Shown here: positions 17,619 through 27,497 of the stretch, in pieces
How positions within the stretch are numbered: the stretch's first letter is position 1
Layout: every line of letters begins with the position of its first letter
Source of the DNA: an uncultured Chitinophaga sp.
GTDB lineage: Bacteria > Bacteroidota > Bacteroidia > Chitinophagales > Chitinophagaceae
Length of the DNA: 64,000 nucleotides
Assembly (NCBI RefSeq): GCF_946479755.1
Contig: NZ_CAMLHC010000012.1
Coordinates: 124,001 to 188,000 of the forward strand
Direction: 5' to 3'
Program-made: the position numbers and the translations under genes
The notes under the pieces: model-generated
Told to the model about the DNA's origin: nothing
The model's input: only the letters and a program-made list of their open reading frames with translations
Databases searched by the model: none

Positions 17619-18629
17619 TTATTTGCCGTATTTTTCGCCGTCGTAAGCCCATTTGATATAGCTGGCGCCCCAGGTGAAACCACCGCCAAAAGCGGCCATG
17701 ATAAGGTTATCGCCTTTCTTCAGCTGTTTTTCGTAGTCCCACAGGCACAAAGGAATGGTGCCCGCGGTGGTGTTGCCATAGCGGTGGATGTTCATCATTA
17801 CCTTTTCTTCCGGCAGGTTGATGTACTGCGCGGTAGCTGCGATGATACGTTTGTTGGCCTGGTGCGGTACGAGCCATGCGATGCTTTCCGCAGTGAGGTT
17901 GTTGCGCTCGAGGATGCCGTTGGCAGCTTCGGACATATTGGAAACAGCGTATTTGAACACCATTTTACCTTCCTGGTACACAAAGTGTTCGCGGTTCTGC
18001 ACTGTTTCGAGGGTAGCCGGTTTTACGGAGCCGCCGGCTTTCATGTGCAGGTATTCGCGGCCGTGGCCATCGCTTTTCAGGATGCTGTCCACCACGCCGT
18101 ATCCTTCATGGTTAGGCTCCAGCAGTACGCCGCCGCCGCCGTCACCGAAGATGATGCAGGTAGTTCTGTCTGTATAGTCCATGATAGCGCTCATTTTGTC
18201 GGCGCCAATCACCATTACTTTCTGATAACGGCCACTTTCAATGAACCGTGCGCCGGTGTCCAGTGCATACAGGAAGCCGGAGCAGGCAGCGCTGATGTCG
18301 AAACCGAATGCATTTTTTGCACCGATTTTATCTGTTACAACATTGGCTGTGGCGGGGAAGGTCATGTCGGGGGTTACGGTGGCAACGATCAGCAGGTCGA
18401 TGTCTTCGGGGGTGATGCCTCTCTTTCTGCAGATTTCAAGGGCGATCGGTACACATAAGTCGGAAGTACCTTTTCCTTCTCCTTTGAGAATTCTTCTTTC
18501 GGAGATGCCTGTTCTGGTTAAAATCCACTCATCTGTTGTGTCTACCAGTTTTTCCAGTTCCTGATTGGTCAGTACGTAGTCAGGAACATATCCACCCACC
18601 GCTGTAATAGCGGCCGTAATTTTATTCAT
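17619..18629 (-). CDS. fabH: 3-oxoacyl-ACP synthase III
   Basis: Condenses an acyl-CoA starter with malonyl-ACP to begin fatty acid synthesis. 336 residues. The Cys-His-Asn triad is visible: Cys116 in SAACSGFL, His in VPHQANKRI, Asn in HRYGNTTAG. The start NKITAAITAVGGYVP and RTGISERR are typical of KASIII. Bacteroidota FabH enzymes often accept branched starters, which cannot be judged here. It is transcribed divergently from ruvA. Confidence 0.96.
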   Translation of the reverse strand: MNKITAAITAVGGYVPDYVLTNQELEKLVDTTDEWILTRTGISERRILKGEGKGTSDLCVPIALEICRKRGITPEDIDLLIVATVTPDMTFPATANVVTDKIGAKNAFGFDISAACSGFLYALDTGARFIESGRYQKVMVIGADKMSAIMDYTDRTTCIIFGDGGGGVLLEPNHEGYGVVDSILKSDGHGREYLHMKAGGSVKPATLETVQNREHFVYQEGKMVFKYAVSNMSEAANGILERNNLTAESIAWLVPHQANKRIIAATAQYINLPEEKVMMNIHRYGNTTAGTIPLCLWDYEKQLKKGDNLIMAAFGGGFTWGASYIKWAYDGEKYGK

Positions 18630-18719
18630 ATAAACTAAAATATGTGTTTAAATCGAGGCGTAAAAATACGATATAAACGAATATTTCCTAAAAAAGTCCC
18701 ATATGAACCCGTTAAAGGC

Positions 18720-18749
18720 TTGTCAATCCGTTAAAAGTTAGCATCTTTG
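18720..18749 (+). promoter_or_regulatory. Bacteroidota-type promoter for ruvA
   Basis: TTG at 18720-18722, a 19-nt spacer, then CATCTTTG at 18742-18749, one mismatch from TAnnTTTG. It would give a leader of about 70 nt before ruvA and may also serve sprA. Confidence 0.5.
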
Positions 18750-18822
18750 CCGTTATTATCACAGGGATAAATTATTCCTCTTTTTTCGTAAGTTTAAGTA
18801 AATTATCGAACCTTTACCTTCT

Positions 18823-19413
18823 ATGATCGCTTATTTGGATGGAAAATTGGCTTATAAGTCACCGGCTTTGGTTCATATGGATGTGCACGGAGTGGGGTAT
18901 GAAGTTCAGATCAGTCTGAACACCTATTCGAGGATACAGGGCCTGGACAGCTGCAAATTGTTAACCTTCCTGCAGATCAAAGAGGATGCACATACGCTGT
19001 ATGGTTTTTTCGAGGAAGCAGAAAAAAACCTCTTTTTATTGCTGATCAGCGTATCGGGAGTAGGCGCCAGTACGGCGAGAATGATGTTGTCTTCTCTTCA
19101 ACCGGAAGACGTCCAGCGGGCCATTATGATGGAAAACGAAAAAATGCTGGAGAGTGTAAAAGGCATAGGGGCCAAAACAGCCAAAAGAATTATTCTGGAA
19201 CTAAAAGATAAGGTTAAGAAACAAAAGGATACAGTCGGACTACAATTATCTGCCACTGTAAACAATACAATTCATGAAGATGCGTTAAATGCTCTGGTAA
19301 CTCTTGGCATAGCCCGAAATATGGCGGATGCGGCGATCCAGAGAGTTATGAAGAACGAACCACTATTGCAAAACTTGGAAGAGCTGATCAAAAAGGCCCT
19401 GAAGAGTTTATAA
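18823..19413 (+). CDS. ruvA: Holliday junction branch migration protein RuvA
   Basis: DNA-binding subunit of the RuvAB branch migration complex in recombination repair. 196 residues. N-terminal OB fold (MIAYLDGKLAYKSPALVHMD, read as MIAYLDGKL onward), two helix-hairpin-helix motifs (VSGVGASTARMML and VKGIGAKTAKRIILEL), and the C-terminal RuvB-contacting three-helix domain (ALVTLGIARNMADAAI). It is immediately followed by sprA, a gene order common in Bacteroidota. Confidence 0.96.
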   Translation: MIAYLDGKLAYKSPALVHMDVHGVGYEVQISLNTYSRIQGLDSCKLLTFLQIKEDAHTLYGFFEEAEKNLFLLLISVSGVGASTARMMLSSLQPEDVQRAIMMENEKMLESVKGIGAKTAKRIILELKDKVKKQKDTVGLQLSATVNNTIHEDALNALVTLGIARNMADAAIQRVMKNEPLLQNLEELIKKALKSL

Positions 19414-19446
19414 TTATATCAAGACCTCTATAAAAACCTATTTTTC

Positions 19447-22400
19447 TTGGCAAGAAGGACTTATTATGGCGCTTTTGCAGTAATAGGAATTGTATCTTTT
19501 ATCATTGTTGACACCGCCGCAAGGGATCGATCCGGGAATTTTCATTTTTTGAACAGAACGAGCTGGAAGTCGGACACCACAATTACTGGTAATACCAAAA
19601 TCGATACTACCGGGAAGAAAGATACCTTGAAATATCCCCTTAAGGACAGGCGCGGCCCCAGTATCTCTGACCCGGCGTCCAGGAACGCTATTGACCTGAA
19701 CGACCCGGCAAATATCAACAAAAAAGTAGAATACGATCCCGTTACCAGGCAATACACTGTTACCGAAAAAATCGGCAACCAGAACTACCGTAACCCCACT
19801 TATATGAACTTCGACGAGTTCTATAAGCTCCAGTCGGCACAAAGCGAAAAAAACTACTGGCAGAAAAGGGCCAGCGCCCTGGGTAACCTCAACCAACGAG
19901 GCAACGGACCGCTGCTGTATAACGGTAACAACCTGTTTGACCGCATCTTCGGCGGCAGTAAAGTAGATATCCGCCCGCAAGGTAGCCTGGACCTTACCTT
20001 CGGCTACCAGGGCCAGAATATCAAAAATCCCGTACTGGTAGAACAAGCCCGTAAAAACAGCGGGTTCAACTTCGACATGGGTATCAACATGAACGTCACC
20101 GGCAGGATAGGGGATAAACTGAAACTCATCACCAACTATAACACCCAGTCCACCTTCGATTTCGAAAACCAGGTGAAACTGGAATACACCGGCTATAACG
20201 ACGAAATTATCAAGAAGATAGAAGCCGGTAACGTGAGCTTCCCCCTGCGTAGCTCCCTGATCTCCGGTATCCAGTCCCTCTTCGGGGTGAAAACACAACT
20301 GCAGTTCGGCCGCCTTACCGTGACCAGCGTGCTGTCTAACCAGAAATCGCAGAAACAAAACCTCATGCTCAAAGGCGGCACCATGGTGCAGGACTATAAC
20401 ATCCGGGCCGATGAATATGAAGACAACCGCCACTTCCTGCTGGCGCAGTTCTTCCGCGATACCTTCAACTACGCCATGTCCAACCTCCCCATCATCCGCT
20501 CCCTGTCCAACATTACCCGGATAGAGGTGTGGGTGACGAATAAAACAGGGGCCACCACCCAAACCCGCGACATCGTGGGCCTGATGGACCTCGGGGAATA
20601 CAAACCCTACAACAGCAATATCAGGGTAAACACTACCTCCCATCTGCCGGACAGGGCCACGAACGACCTGTATCAGAACCTGATCCGCGATGCCGCCAGC
20701 CGCAACACCAGCATCGTCGTCAGCCGGTTGCTGGCGCTGGGCCTTAAACCCGTTTCGGAATTTGAGAAAACATTCGCCCGCAAACTGGACTCCACCGAGT
20801 ATACCATCAACAAACAACTGGGCTTCATCTCCCTTAACCAACAGCTGCAGCCGGACGAAGTACTGGCGGTAGCTTATCAATATACCTATAACGGCCGTAC
20901 CTACCAGGTGGGTGAATTCTCGCAGGACGTACCGCCGGACCAGAACAATAGCGCCAACTCCCCGGTGCTGTTCCTGAAATTGCTCAAAGCCACGTCCGCT
21001 CGTCCGGTATTGCCTATCTGGAAACTGATGATGAAAAACATCTACGCCACCGGCGCCTTCCAGGTAAACAAGGAAGACTTTAAAATGGACGTGTTCTATA
21101 AAGACCCCGGTGGGGAAAACAGGCCTCCCAGCGATAAACGTTACCTGCCAGACGGTAAAAACGAATACGCCGGCGCCCCTATCATCACCGTATTAAACCT
21201 GGATCGCCTTAACAATCAGCTGGACCCCCAGCCCGACGGTGTGTTTGACTACGTGGAAGGTTACACGATCAACTCCATGATGGGTAAGATCATGTTCCCG
21301 ATGCTGGAACCGTTTGCCGATGGTCTGAAAAAAGCATTCGGCGGAGACGCCGCCCTCGAAAAACAATACCTGTACCGGGTACTGTACGACTCCATCAAAG
21401 TAGTGGCGCAGCAGTTCCCGCAGCTGAACCGCTATGTGATCCGCGGTTCCTATAAGTCGGCCAACTCGTCGGAAATTAACCTTGGCGGGGGGATCACTAT
21501 CCCGCCCGGCTCCGTGACGGTGACCGCCGGCGGCCAGATGCTGCGCGAAAACGTGGACTACATCATCGACTATAACCTCGGCAGGCTTAAAATCATCAAC
21601 GGCGGCGTGCTCAACTCCGGCGTGCCGATCAACGTACAGTTTGAAAACAACGCCTTGTTCGGGCAGCAGGTCCGTAACTACTTCGGTACCCGCCTCGATT
21701 ACCTGGTGAATGATAAACTCAGTATCGGCGGTACCATCGTCCGCATGAGCGAACGGCCCTACTATCAGAAAGTGAACTACGGCGAAGACCCTATCAAGAA
21801 CACCATGGTAGGCCTGGACGTGAACTACGCTTCCGAATGGAAAGGCCTCACGCGTTTCCTCGATAAACTGCCCAACTACAGCACTACCGCGCCTTCCAGC
21901 ATCCTGTTCACCGGTGAGGTGGCCCGCCTGTTCCCGGGTCACAGTAAGTTGATCAACCAGGCCGGCAGCAAACAGGGTACTGCTTTTATCGATGATTTCG
22001 AAGGGGTGAAAAGCGGTTATGACCTGAAATTCCCGGCTACCAGCTGGGCGCTGGCCTCCACTCCCAAAGGAGCCACCAATTCGTCCGGTACGGTGCTGTT
22101 CCCGGAAGCGGAAGAAAGTAACGTCTTTGAATATGGTAAGAACAGGGCTAAACTGGCCTGGTATATCCTGGAGCCTACGCTCCAGCTGCCAAAATCGCCT
22201 AACCTGCCGGCAGGCATCTCCCTGGATGATCAGTCAGACCCCCGTGTAAGGCTCGTATACCAGAAAGAAGTGTTCCGCAACAGGTCCACCGACTTCGGCC
22301 AAAGCCAGCTCAGTACCCTTGACCTGGCCTATTATCCAACAGAAAGAGGCCCGTATAACTTCACCAGCAGCCCGCTGGCCATGGACCGCAATGGTAAACT

Positions 22401-25400
22401 GGCCCGCCCGAGGTCCAGGTGGGGTGGTATCATGCGCGCCATCGACAACAGCGACTTCGAAACAGCCAATATCGAATATATCGAGTTCTGGATACAGGAC
22501 CCCTTCATCAAAACACCCGGCAGCAACGGTGGTTCCCTCTACTTCAACCTGGGTAACGTTTCTGAAGACATCCTCAAAGACTCCAAGAAATTCTTCGAAA
22601 ACGGTATGCCCGATCCCCGGCAGGAACCGAATAAGATCGATTCCTCCAAATGGGGCCGCCAGCCGAAGTTCCAGCAGCAGATCACGCAGGCCTTCGACAA
22701 CGATCCCAACATCCGCGCTTACCAGGACGTAGGATATGACGGTCTGAAATCTACCGATGAAGCAGCCTTCTACAGAAGTTACATGGACACGCTGTCACAA
22801 AACTTCGGTGGGTCGCCGGTATTCCAGCAGGCGCAGCGAGATCCGTCCAACGACGACTACAAGCACTATCGTAACGCCGATTACGACGCTGCCCGCGCCG
22901 GGATCCTGGAACGTTATAAAAACTACAGCAACCCAGAAGGCAACTCACCGGTGTCCGATCCGAAATCTACCTTCTCCACCGCGGCCACCAACATCCCCGA
23001 GTCAGAAGACCTGAACAGGGATAATACCATGAACGAAACGGAAGAATACTTCCAGTACCGGGTAGACCTTAAACCGGGCATGGCTGTTGGTTCCAACTTT
23101 ATCGTGGATAAAATAGAAGCGCCGGTAGACCTGCCCAATGGCCAGAAAACGAACGAAACATGGTACCAGTTTAAAATTCCGCTGAACCAGTTCAACGCAA
23201 AAGTGGGCAACATCCCCGACTTCAAGTCCATCCGCTTTATGCGTATGTTCATGACGGACTTTGCAGAGCCGGTGGTAGTGCGTTTTGCCAAACTGGAACT
23301 GGTCCGCAGCCAATGGCGCCGTTATATGTACGAACTGAGGCCCGGTGATCCTGTGCCTTTGGACCAGACCACCACCTTCAACTCCTCCGCTGTAAATATT
23401 GAGGAGAACTCCTCCCGCAGCCCTATTCCTTACGTGCTGCCGCCGGGAGTGGTAAGACAGAATACCATCAGCACCAACAATACCACCCTGCAGCTGAACG
23501 AACAGTCGCTGTCCGTTCAGGTATGTAACCTGCAGGACGGTGAGGTACGTGCCCTGTATAAGACGCTCAACATGGACCTGCGCCAGTACAAGAAAATGGA
23601 AATGTACATGCACGCAGAAGCCGTGGGCTCCGCCACCGCGCTGAAAGACGGTCAGGTGCAAGCCGTGATCCGCATCGGTAGCGATTTTGTGAGCAACTAC
23701 TACGAATACCGCATTCCGCTGAAAGTAACGGCATGGAATTCCAAAGCGCCGGTCGAAATCTGGCCCGACGGTAACAACATGCAGCTCATCATGGAACGCC
23801 TGAGCCAGCTGAAACAGAAACGCAATATGTGCGATTCCTGCTCTCCGCTCCAGGCATATCCCATGACACCGGTGGCCGACGAATTCGGCAACTTCATGTC
23901 CGTAGTAGGTAACCCCAGCCTGGGCGATGCCCGCACCATGATGATCGGTGTCCTGAACCCGAAAGACGACGGTCTGCCGCGTTGCGCCGAAGTATGGTTC
24001 GATGAACTGCGGTTGTCAGACTTCGACGAAAAAGGTGGTTACGCCGCCCTGGCAAGGGTAGACGTGCAGCTGGCCGATCTGGGTACCATCTCCGTGTCCG
24101 GCAACATGCACACCGCCGGCTTCGGCAACATCGACCAGCGCGTGAATGAACGCTTCCGTGATAACTTCCTGCAATACGACGCCGCTGCCAACCTGGACCT
24201 GGGTAAACTGCTGCCAAAAAGCACAGGTATGTCTATCCCGGTATACGCCGGCTATTCACAGGCTGTCAGCAACCCGGAATATGATCCTTACGATCTTGAT
24301 ATCAAACTGAAAGATAAACTGGCACTGGCGAGGTCCCGGTGGGAAAGGGACTCGATGCGTAAAAACGCGCAGGACTTTACCTCTATCACCAGCCTGAACT
24401 TTACCAACGTCCGGAAACTCAATACACGACAGGGTAAACGTCACCTGTGGGATATCGAAAACTTCGATATCAGCTACTCGTTCTCGCAGATCAACCGGCA
24501 TAATCCGCTTATCCAGAGCGACCTGCTGACGAAGCACCGTGGCGGCATCGGCTATAACTACTCCGGTCAGCCGAAATACCTGGAGCCGTTCAAAAAACTG
24601 ATCAAAACCAAAACACACTGGCTGGACCTCATACGGGATTTCAATGTCAACTATGTGCCGTCTATCATCAGCTTCCGGGCAGACATTATCCGGCAGTTTG
24701 GCGCGTCGCGTATCCGTAACGTTGGCGGAGATGTGAAATACCAGTTGCCCGAAACGTATGATAAATACTTCACGTTCGACCGGTATTACACCCTGAAGTG
24801 GGACATCACCCGCAGTATTAATATTGAATTTAATGCGGTGAACAACTCCCGCGTGGATGAGCCTGCGGGCAGGATCAATACCGGCGCGAAGAAAGACACC
24901 ATCTGGCGTAACTTCTTCAAAGGCGGCCGTTCGGTGAACTACATGCATAACGCTAACTTTACCTATACGCTGCCTACCGCCAAGTTCCCGGCCCTGAGCT
25001 GGACCAACGTGGCCTTCGGCTACAGCACGGAATACCGCTGGACCGGCGCTTCCCGTCTGGCGCTCTACCTGGGTAACGCCATCGAGAACAGCATGCAGAA
25101 AACACTAACGGCAGAGTTCAAGTTTGTGGAACTGTATAACAAGTCCAAGTTCCTCCGGCAGGTAAATGCCCGCAAACCGGTGTCCAACAACAATAATAAT
25201 CAGAACAAAAACAATAACAATAACAACAACCAACAGAATAATCAGCAGAACAACAACCAGTCGTCCGGAGAGGAGATTTCCCCCTGGATAAAAGCGGTGT
25301 TGAAACCGCTGATGGCCCTGAAGCGGGTAGGCTTCAACTATAACGAGAACGCCGGTACCCGTTTGCCTGGTTACCTGGACAGCGCCAAGCTGGTGGGGAT

Positions 25401-26736
25401 GAACTGGCAGTCGATGGCGCCGGGCCTCGGTTTTGTGCTGGGCAAACAACCCGATAAAAAATGGCTGGATGATTTTGCGAATCGCGGACTGATCACGAAA
25501 GACCCGTCGCTGAACATACAGTTCCAGCAGCAGTACACCCAACGTTGGGATTTACAGGCGCAACTGGAACCGTTCAACGATCTGCGTATCGATCTGAGCA
25601 TGACCAAGTCGTTTACCAAAACACATACGGAACTGTTCAAGAGCATGCAGGATTCTACCGGCGCTGATCTTGGCTTCCAGCACCTGAGCCCGTACGACGC
25701 CGGTGGTTTCGAAATCTCCTACATCGCTATTAAAACGATGTTCGGCAGGATCAATACGGCTAACGGCGTGTCGGAAACGTTCCGCAACTTTGAAGCATAC
25801 CGGAATATCATTTCCCAGCGGCTGGGCGCGTCCAACCCGTATAACAAAGACCCGGGCATTCCGTCAGGCGATCCTAAAGATCCTACTTACGCTTACGGCT
25901 ATACGCGATATGCACAGGACGTGCTGATCCCGGCTTTCCTGGCAGCGTACACCGGTAAATCGCCCGAGAGCATAGGACTGTTGAACGGGCCTGGTAATAC
26001 TGTGAAGAGCAATCCGTTTAAAAGTTATATGCCTAAACCGAACTGGCGTGTCACGTACAATGGTTTGACCAAACTGGAGCCATTCCGCAGCTTCCTGACC
26101 AACTTTACGCTGACACATGGTTATGTTGGTACATTGTCCATGAACTCTTATAATACTTCCATGTATTATGAAGATCCCAGGCTGGCGGGTTACCCCGCGT
26201 TCAGGGATACGCTGTCCGGTAACTACTATCCGTACTTCCTGGTGCCTAACCTGACGCTGACGGAGCAATTCTCTCCGCTGCTGGGGGTTGACCTCACCTT
26301 TACCAACAGTCTCAATGCGCGGCTGGAATACCGGAAGAGCCGTTCTCTCAGTCTCAGTTTGATCGATTACCAGTTGACCGAGCTGCGCTCCAGTGAAATT
26401 GTGGTAGGCGCCGGTTACCGGGTGAGAGGGCTGCAGTTGCCCTTTGCCGTGGGTAAAAACGGTGGCAAACGTCTTCAGAACGATCTTAACTTCCGGCTGG
26501 ACCTGAGCTTCCGGGACGACAAGACCGCCAATAACCGCCTGGATGCGGACCTGGTTATTCCTACCAGCGGCCAGAAGGTGGTAGGCATTGCGCCGTCCAT
26601 CGACTATGTGGTGAACAACAGGCTGAACCTGCGTTTCTTCTACGACCGCAGGCAAACGATTCCTGTTATTTCCACCGCTTATCCGATTACCAATACCAGG
26701 GGTGGTATCACCTTCCGGTTCGTATTGTCGCAATAG
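19447..26736 (+). CDS. sprA: T9SS outer membrane translocon protein SprA (Sov)
   Basis: Very large (2429 residues) outer membrane barrel that is the translocation channel of the type IX secretion system and is needed for gliding and for export of proteins with T9SS sorting domains. Length fits SprA/Sov. The first 25 residues form a hydrophobic signal segment. Starts at TTG 19447: the frame has a stop at 19411 and no ATG before residue about 118. Around residues 1914-1938 lies an Asn/Gln-rich tract (N, Q and a K only), an unusual low-complexity insertion in a barrel protein. The end has the aromatic strand pattern RGGITFRFVLSQ, read as GGITFRFV, of outer membrane barrels. ruvA is 33 bp upstream. 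Confidence 0.95.
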   Translation: MARRTYYGAFAVIGIVSFIIVDTAARDRSGNFHFLNRTSWKSDTTITGNTKIDTTGKKDTLKYPLKDRRGPSISDPASRNAIDLNDPANINKKVEYDPVTRQYTVTEKIGNQNYRNPTYMNFDEFYKLQSAQSEKNYWQKRASALGNLNQRGNGPLLYNGNNLFDRIFGGSKVDIRPQGSLDLTFGYQGQNIKNPVLVEQARKNSGFNFDMGINMNVTGRIGDKLKLITNYNTQSTFDFENQVKLEYTGYNDEIIKKIEAGNVSFPLRSSLISGIQSLFGVKTQLQFGRLTVTSVLSNQKSQKQNLMLKGGTMVQDYNIRADEYEDNRHFLLAQFFRDTFNYAMSNLPIIRSLSNITRIEVWVTNKTGATTQTRDIVGLMDLGEYKPYNSNIRVNTTSHLPDRATNDLYQNLIRDAASRNTSIVVSRLLALGLKPVSEFEKTFARKLDSTEYTINKQLGFISLNQQLQPDEVLAVAYQYTYNGRTYQVGEFSQDVPPDQNNSANSPVLFLKLLKATSARPVLPIWKLMMKNIYATGAFQVNKEDFKMDVFYKDPGGENRPPSDKRYLPDGKNEYAGAPIITVLNLDRLNNQLDPQPDGVFDYVEGYTINSMMGKIMFPMLEPFADGLKKAFGGDAALEKQYLYRVLYDSIKVVAQQFPQLNRYVIRGSYKSANSSEINLGGGITIPPGSVTVTAGGQMLRENVDYIIDYNLGRLKIINGGVLNSGVPINVQFENNALFGQQVRNYFGTRLDYLVNDKLSIGGTIVRMSERPYYQKVNYGEDPIKNTMVGLDVNYASEWKGLTRFLDKLPNYSTTAPSSILFTGEVARLFPGHSKLINQAGSKQGTAFIDDFEGVKSGYDLKFPATSWALASTPKGATNSSGTVLFPEAEESNVFEYGKNRAKLAWYILEPTLQLPKSPNLPAGISLDDQSDPRVRLVYQKEVFRNRSTDFGQSQLSTLDLAYYPTERGPYNFTSSPLAMDRNGKLARPRSRWGGIMRAIDNSDFETANIEYIEFWIQDPFIKTPGSNGGSLYFNLGNVSEDILKDSKKFFENGMPDPRQEPNKIDSSKWGRQPKFQQQITQAFDNDPNIRAYQDVGYDGLKSTDEAAFYRSYMDTLSQNFGGSPVFQQAQRDPSNDDYKHYRNADYDAARAGILERYKNYSNPEGNSPVSDPKSTFSTAATNIPESEDLNRDNTMNETEEYFQYRVDLKPGMAVGSNFIVDKIEAPVDLPNGQKTNETWYQFKIPLNQFNAKVGNIPDFKSIRFMRMFMTDFAEPVVVRFAKLELVRSQWRRYMYELRPGDPVPLDQTTTFNSSAVNIEENSSRSPIPYVLPPGVVRQNTISTNNTTLQLNEQSLSVQVCNLQDGEVRALYKTLNMDLRQYKKMEMYMHAEAVGSATALKDGQVQAVIRIGSDFVSNYYEYRIPLKVTAWNSKAPVEIWPDGNNMQLIMERLSQLKQKRNMCDSCSPLQAYPMTPVADEFGNFMSVVGNPSLGDARTMMIGVLNPKDDGLPRCAEVWFDELRLSDFDEKGGYAALARVDVQLADLGTISVSGNMHTAGFGNIDQRVNERFRDNFLQYDAAANLDLGKLLPKSTGMSIPVYAGYSQAVSNPEYDPYDLDIKLKDKLALARSRWERDSMRKNAQDFTSITSLNFTNVRKLNTRQGKRHLWDIENFDISYSFSQINRHNPLIQSDLLTKHRGGIGYNYSGQPKYLEPFKKLIKTKTHWLDLIRDFNVNYVPSIISFRADIIRQFGASRIRNVGGDVKYQLPETYDKYFTFDRYYTLKWDITRSINIEFNAVNNSRVDEPAGRINTGAKKDTIWRNFFKGGRSVNYMHNANFTYTLPTAKFPALSWTNVAFGYSTEYRWTGASRLALYLGNAIENSMQKTLTAEFKFVELYNKSKFLRQVNARKPVSNNNNNQNKNNNNNNNQQNNQQNNNQSSGEEISPWIKAVLKPLMALKRVGFNYNENAGTRLPGYLDSAKLVGMNWQSMAPGLGFVLGKQPDKKWLDDFANRGLITKDPSLNIQFQQQYTQRWDLQAQLEPFNDLRIDLSMTKSFTKTHTELFKSMQDSTGADLGFQHLSPYDAGGFEISYIAIKTMFGRINTANGVSETFRNFEAYRNIISQRLGASNPYNKDPGIPSGDPKDPTYAYGYTRYAQDVLIPAFLAAYTGKSPESIGLLNGPGNTVKSNPFKSYMPKPNWRVTYNGLTKLEPFRSFLTNFTLTHGYVGTLSMNSYNTSMYYEDPRLAGYPAFRDTLSGNYYPYFLVPNLTLTEQFSPLLGVDLTFTNSLNARLEYRKSRSLSLSLIDYQLTELRSSEIVVGAGYRVRGLQLPFAVGKNGGKRLQNDLNFRLDLSFRDDKTANNRLDADLVIPTSGQKVVGIAPSIDYVVNNRLNLRFFYDRRQTIPVISTAYPITNTRGGITFRFVLSQ

Positions 26737-26778
26737 TTAACTTACAGATAAGGCTAACCGTAGCCGTCTAACCTTTTG

Positions 26779-26809
26779 TCCCCGGGGCTTTTACCCCGGG
26801 GATTTTTTT
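26779..26809 (+). terminator. Intrinsic terminator after sprA
   Basis: Perfect 9-bp stem TCCCCGGGG (26779-26787) with 26794-26802, loop of 6 nt, then seven T residues. A second small hairpin follows at GCCCTTCGGGC. Confidence 0.9.
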
Positions 26810-26906
26810 GCCCTTCGGGCGATGCTTAACAAAAACATGATAACGCTTAACAAACACGCTGATAAAAATCATGATCTCTTTAACATTTCTTTTATAAGTT
26901 TGTGTC

Positions 26907-27275
26907 GTGAAATATTTCCTCATCATATGCATTTCGTTGGGCCTCTTGCTGCAGACTTTCAGCAAAAGCCTTATAGTGCTGCAGTTCAGGATGCAACAGT
27001 CCTTTATTGCGCAGGTGCTTTGCGAAAACCGCAATAAGCCCGAAATGCATTGTAACGGTAAATGTTATCTGAAAAAGGAACTGGACCGCGATGCCAGCCA
27101 GGACAAAAACAACAGCAGTAACAAAGAACGTTACGAAGTAATGTTTGTGAATGCCCTGCCGGAACGGCTCACAGCGCCGTCTGCAGCGCCTGTGGTACAC
27201 ATTGTATTTTACGCGGAACCCTTCCTTGAAACCCCTGTCCACACTATTTTCCACCCGCCGCAATCCCTGGTTTGA
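26907..27275 (+). CDS. Small Cys/His-containing membrane-anchored protein, unknown function
   Basis: 122 residues, start GTG at 26907. One hydrophobic N-terminal segment (residues about 3-26) that could be a membrane anchor or uncleaved signal, then a compact motif CENRNKPEMHCNGKCYLKKEL with three Cys and one His, then a charged linker and a Pro/His-rich end. I recognise this type as recurrent in Bacteroidota near outer membrane receptors, but know no function. The Cys/His cluster suggests metal binding. A -7 box TAAGTTTG ends five bases before the GTG, so the message may be leaderless. The TonB receptor gene follows after 222 bp. Confidence 0.7.
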   Translation: MKYFLIICISLGLLLQTFSKSLIVLQFRMQQSFIAQVLCENRNKPEMHCNGKCYLKKELDRDASQDKNNSSNKERYEVMFVNALPERLTAPSAAPVVHIVFYAEPFLETPVHTIFHPPQSLV

Positions 27276-27497
27276 CCATCTCCGGAATGCCTTTTTAGTT
27301 AGATGTAGTTAGATAACCTGACGATAAGACGCCCGTACCGGGTTGTCTGAAGGCATGTTCCATCCTTCCCGTGGGCTAAAGTCCCGGGTTACGATATCGG
27401 TAAAGCTTTTAGCCGGCTCTCTGCCTTTATGCGTAAATGTTTTTCCTGACAAACCAAGATGTATGTCTGCAAAGATGTGCATCCAACTGACGACCTG

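Noticed and set aside
19438..20880. 480-codon minus-strand frame opposite the start of sprA
   Set aside because: No family pattern and wholly inside the sprA reading frame, which has clear family features. It is an artefact of codon bias in GC-balanced DNA.
26822..27037. 71-codon plus-strand frame overlapping the Cys-rich mini-protein
   Set aside because: Out of frame with the mini-protein, no signal or motif, and it begins in the sprA terminator region.
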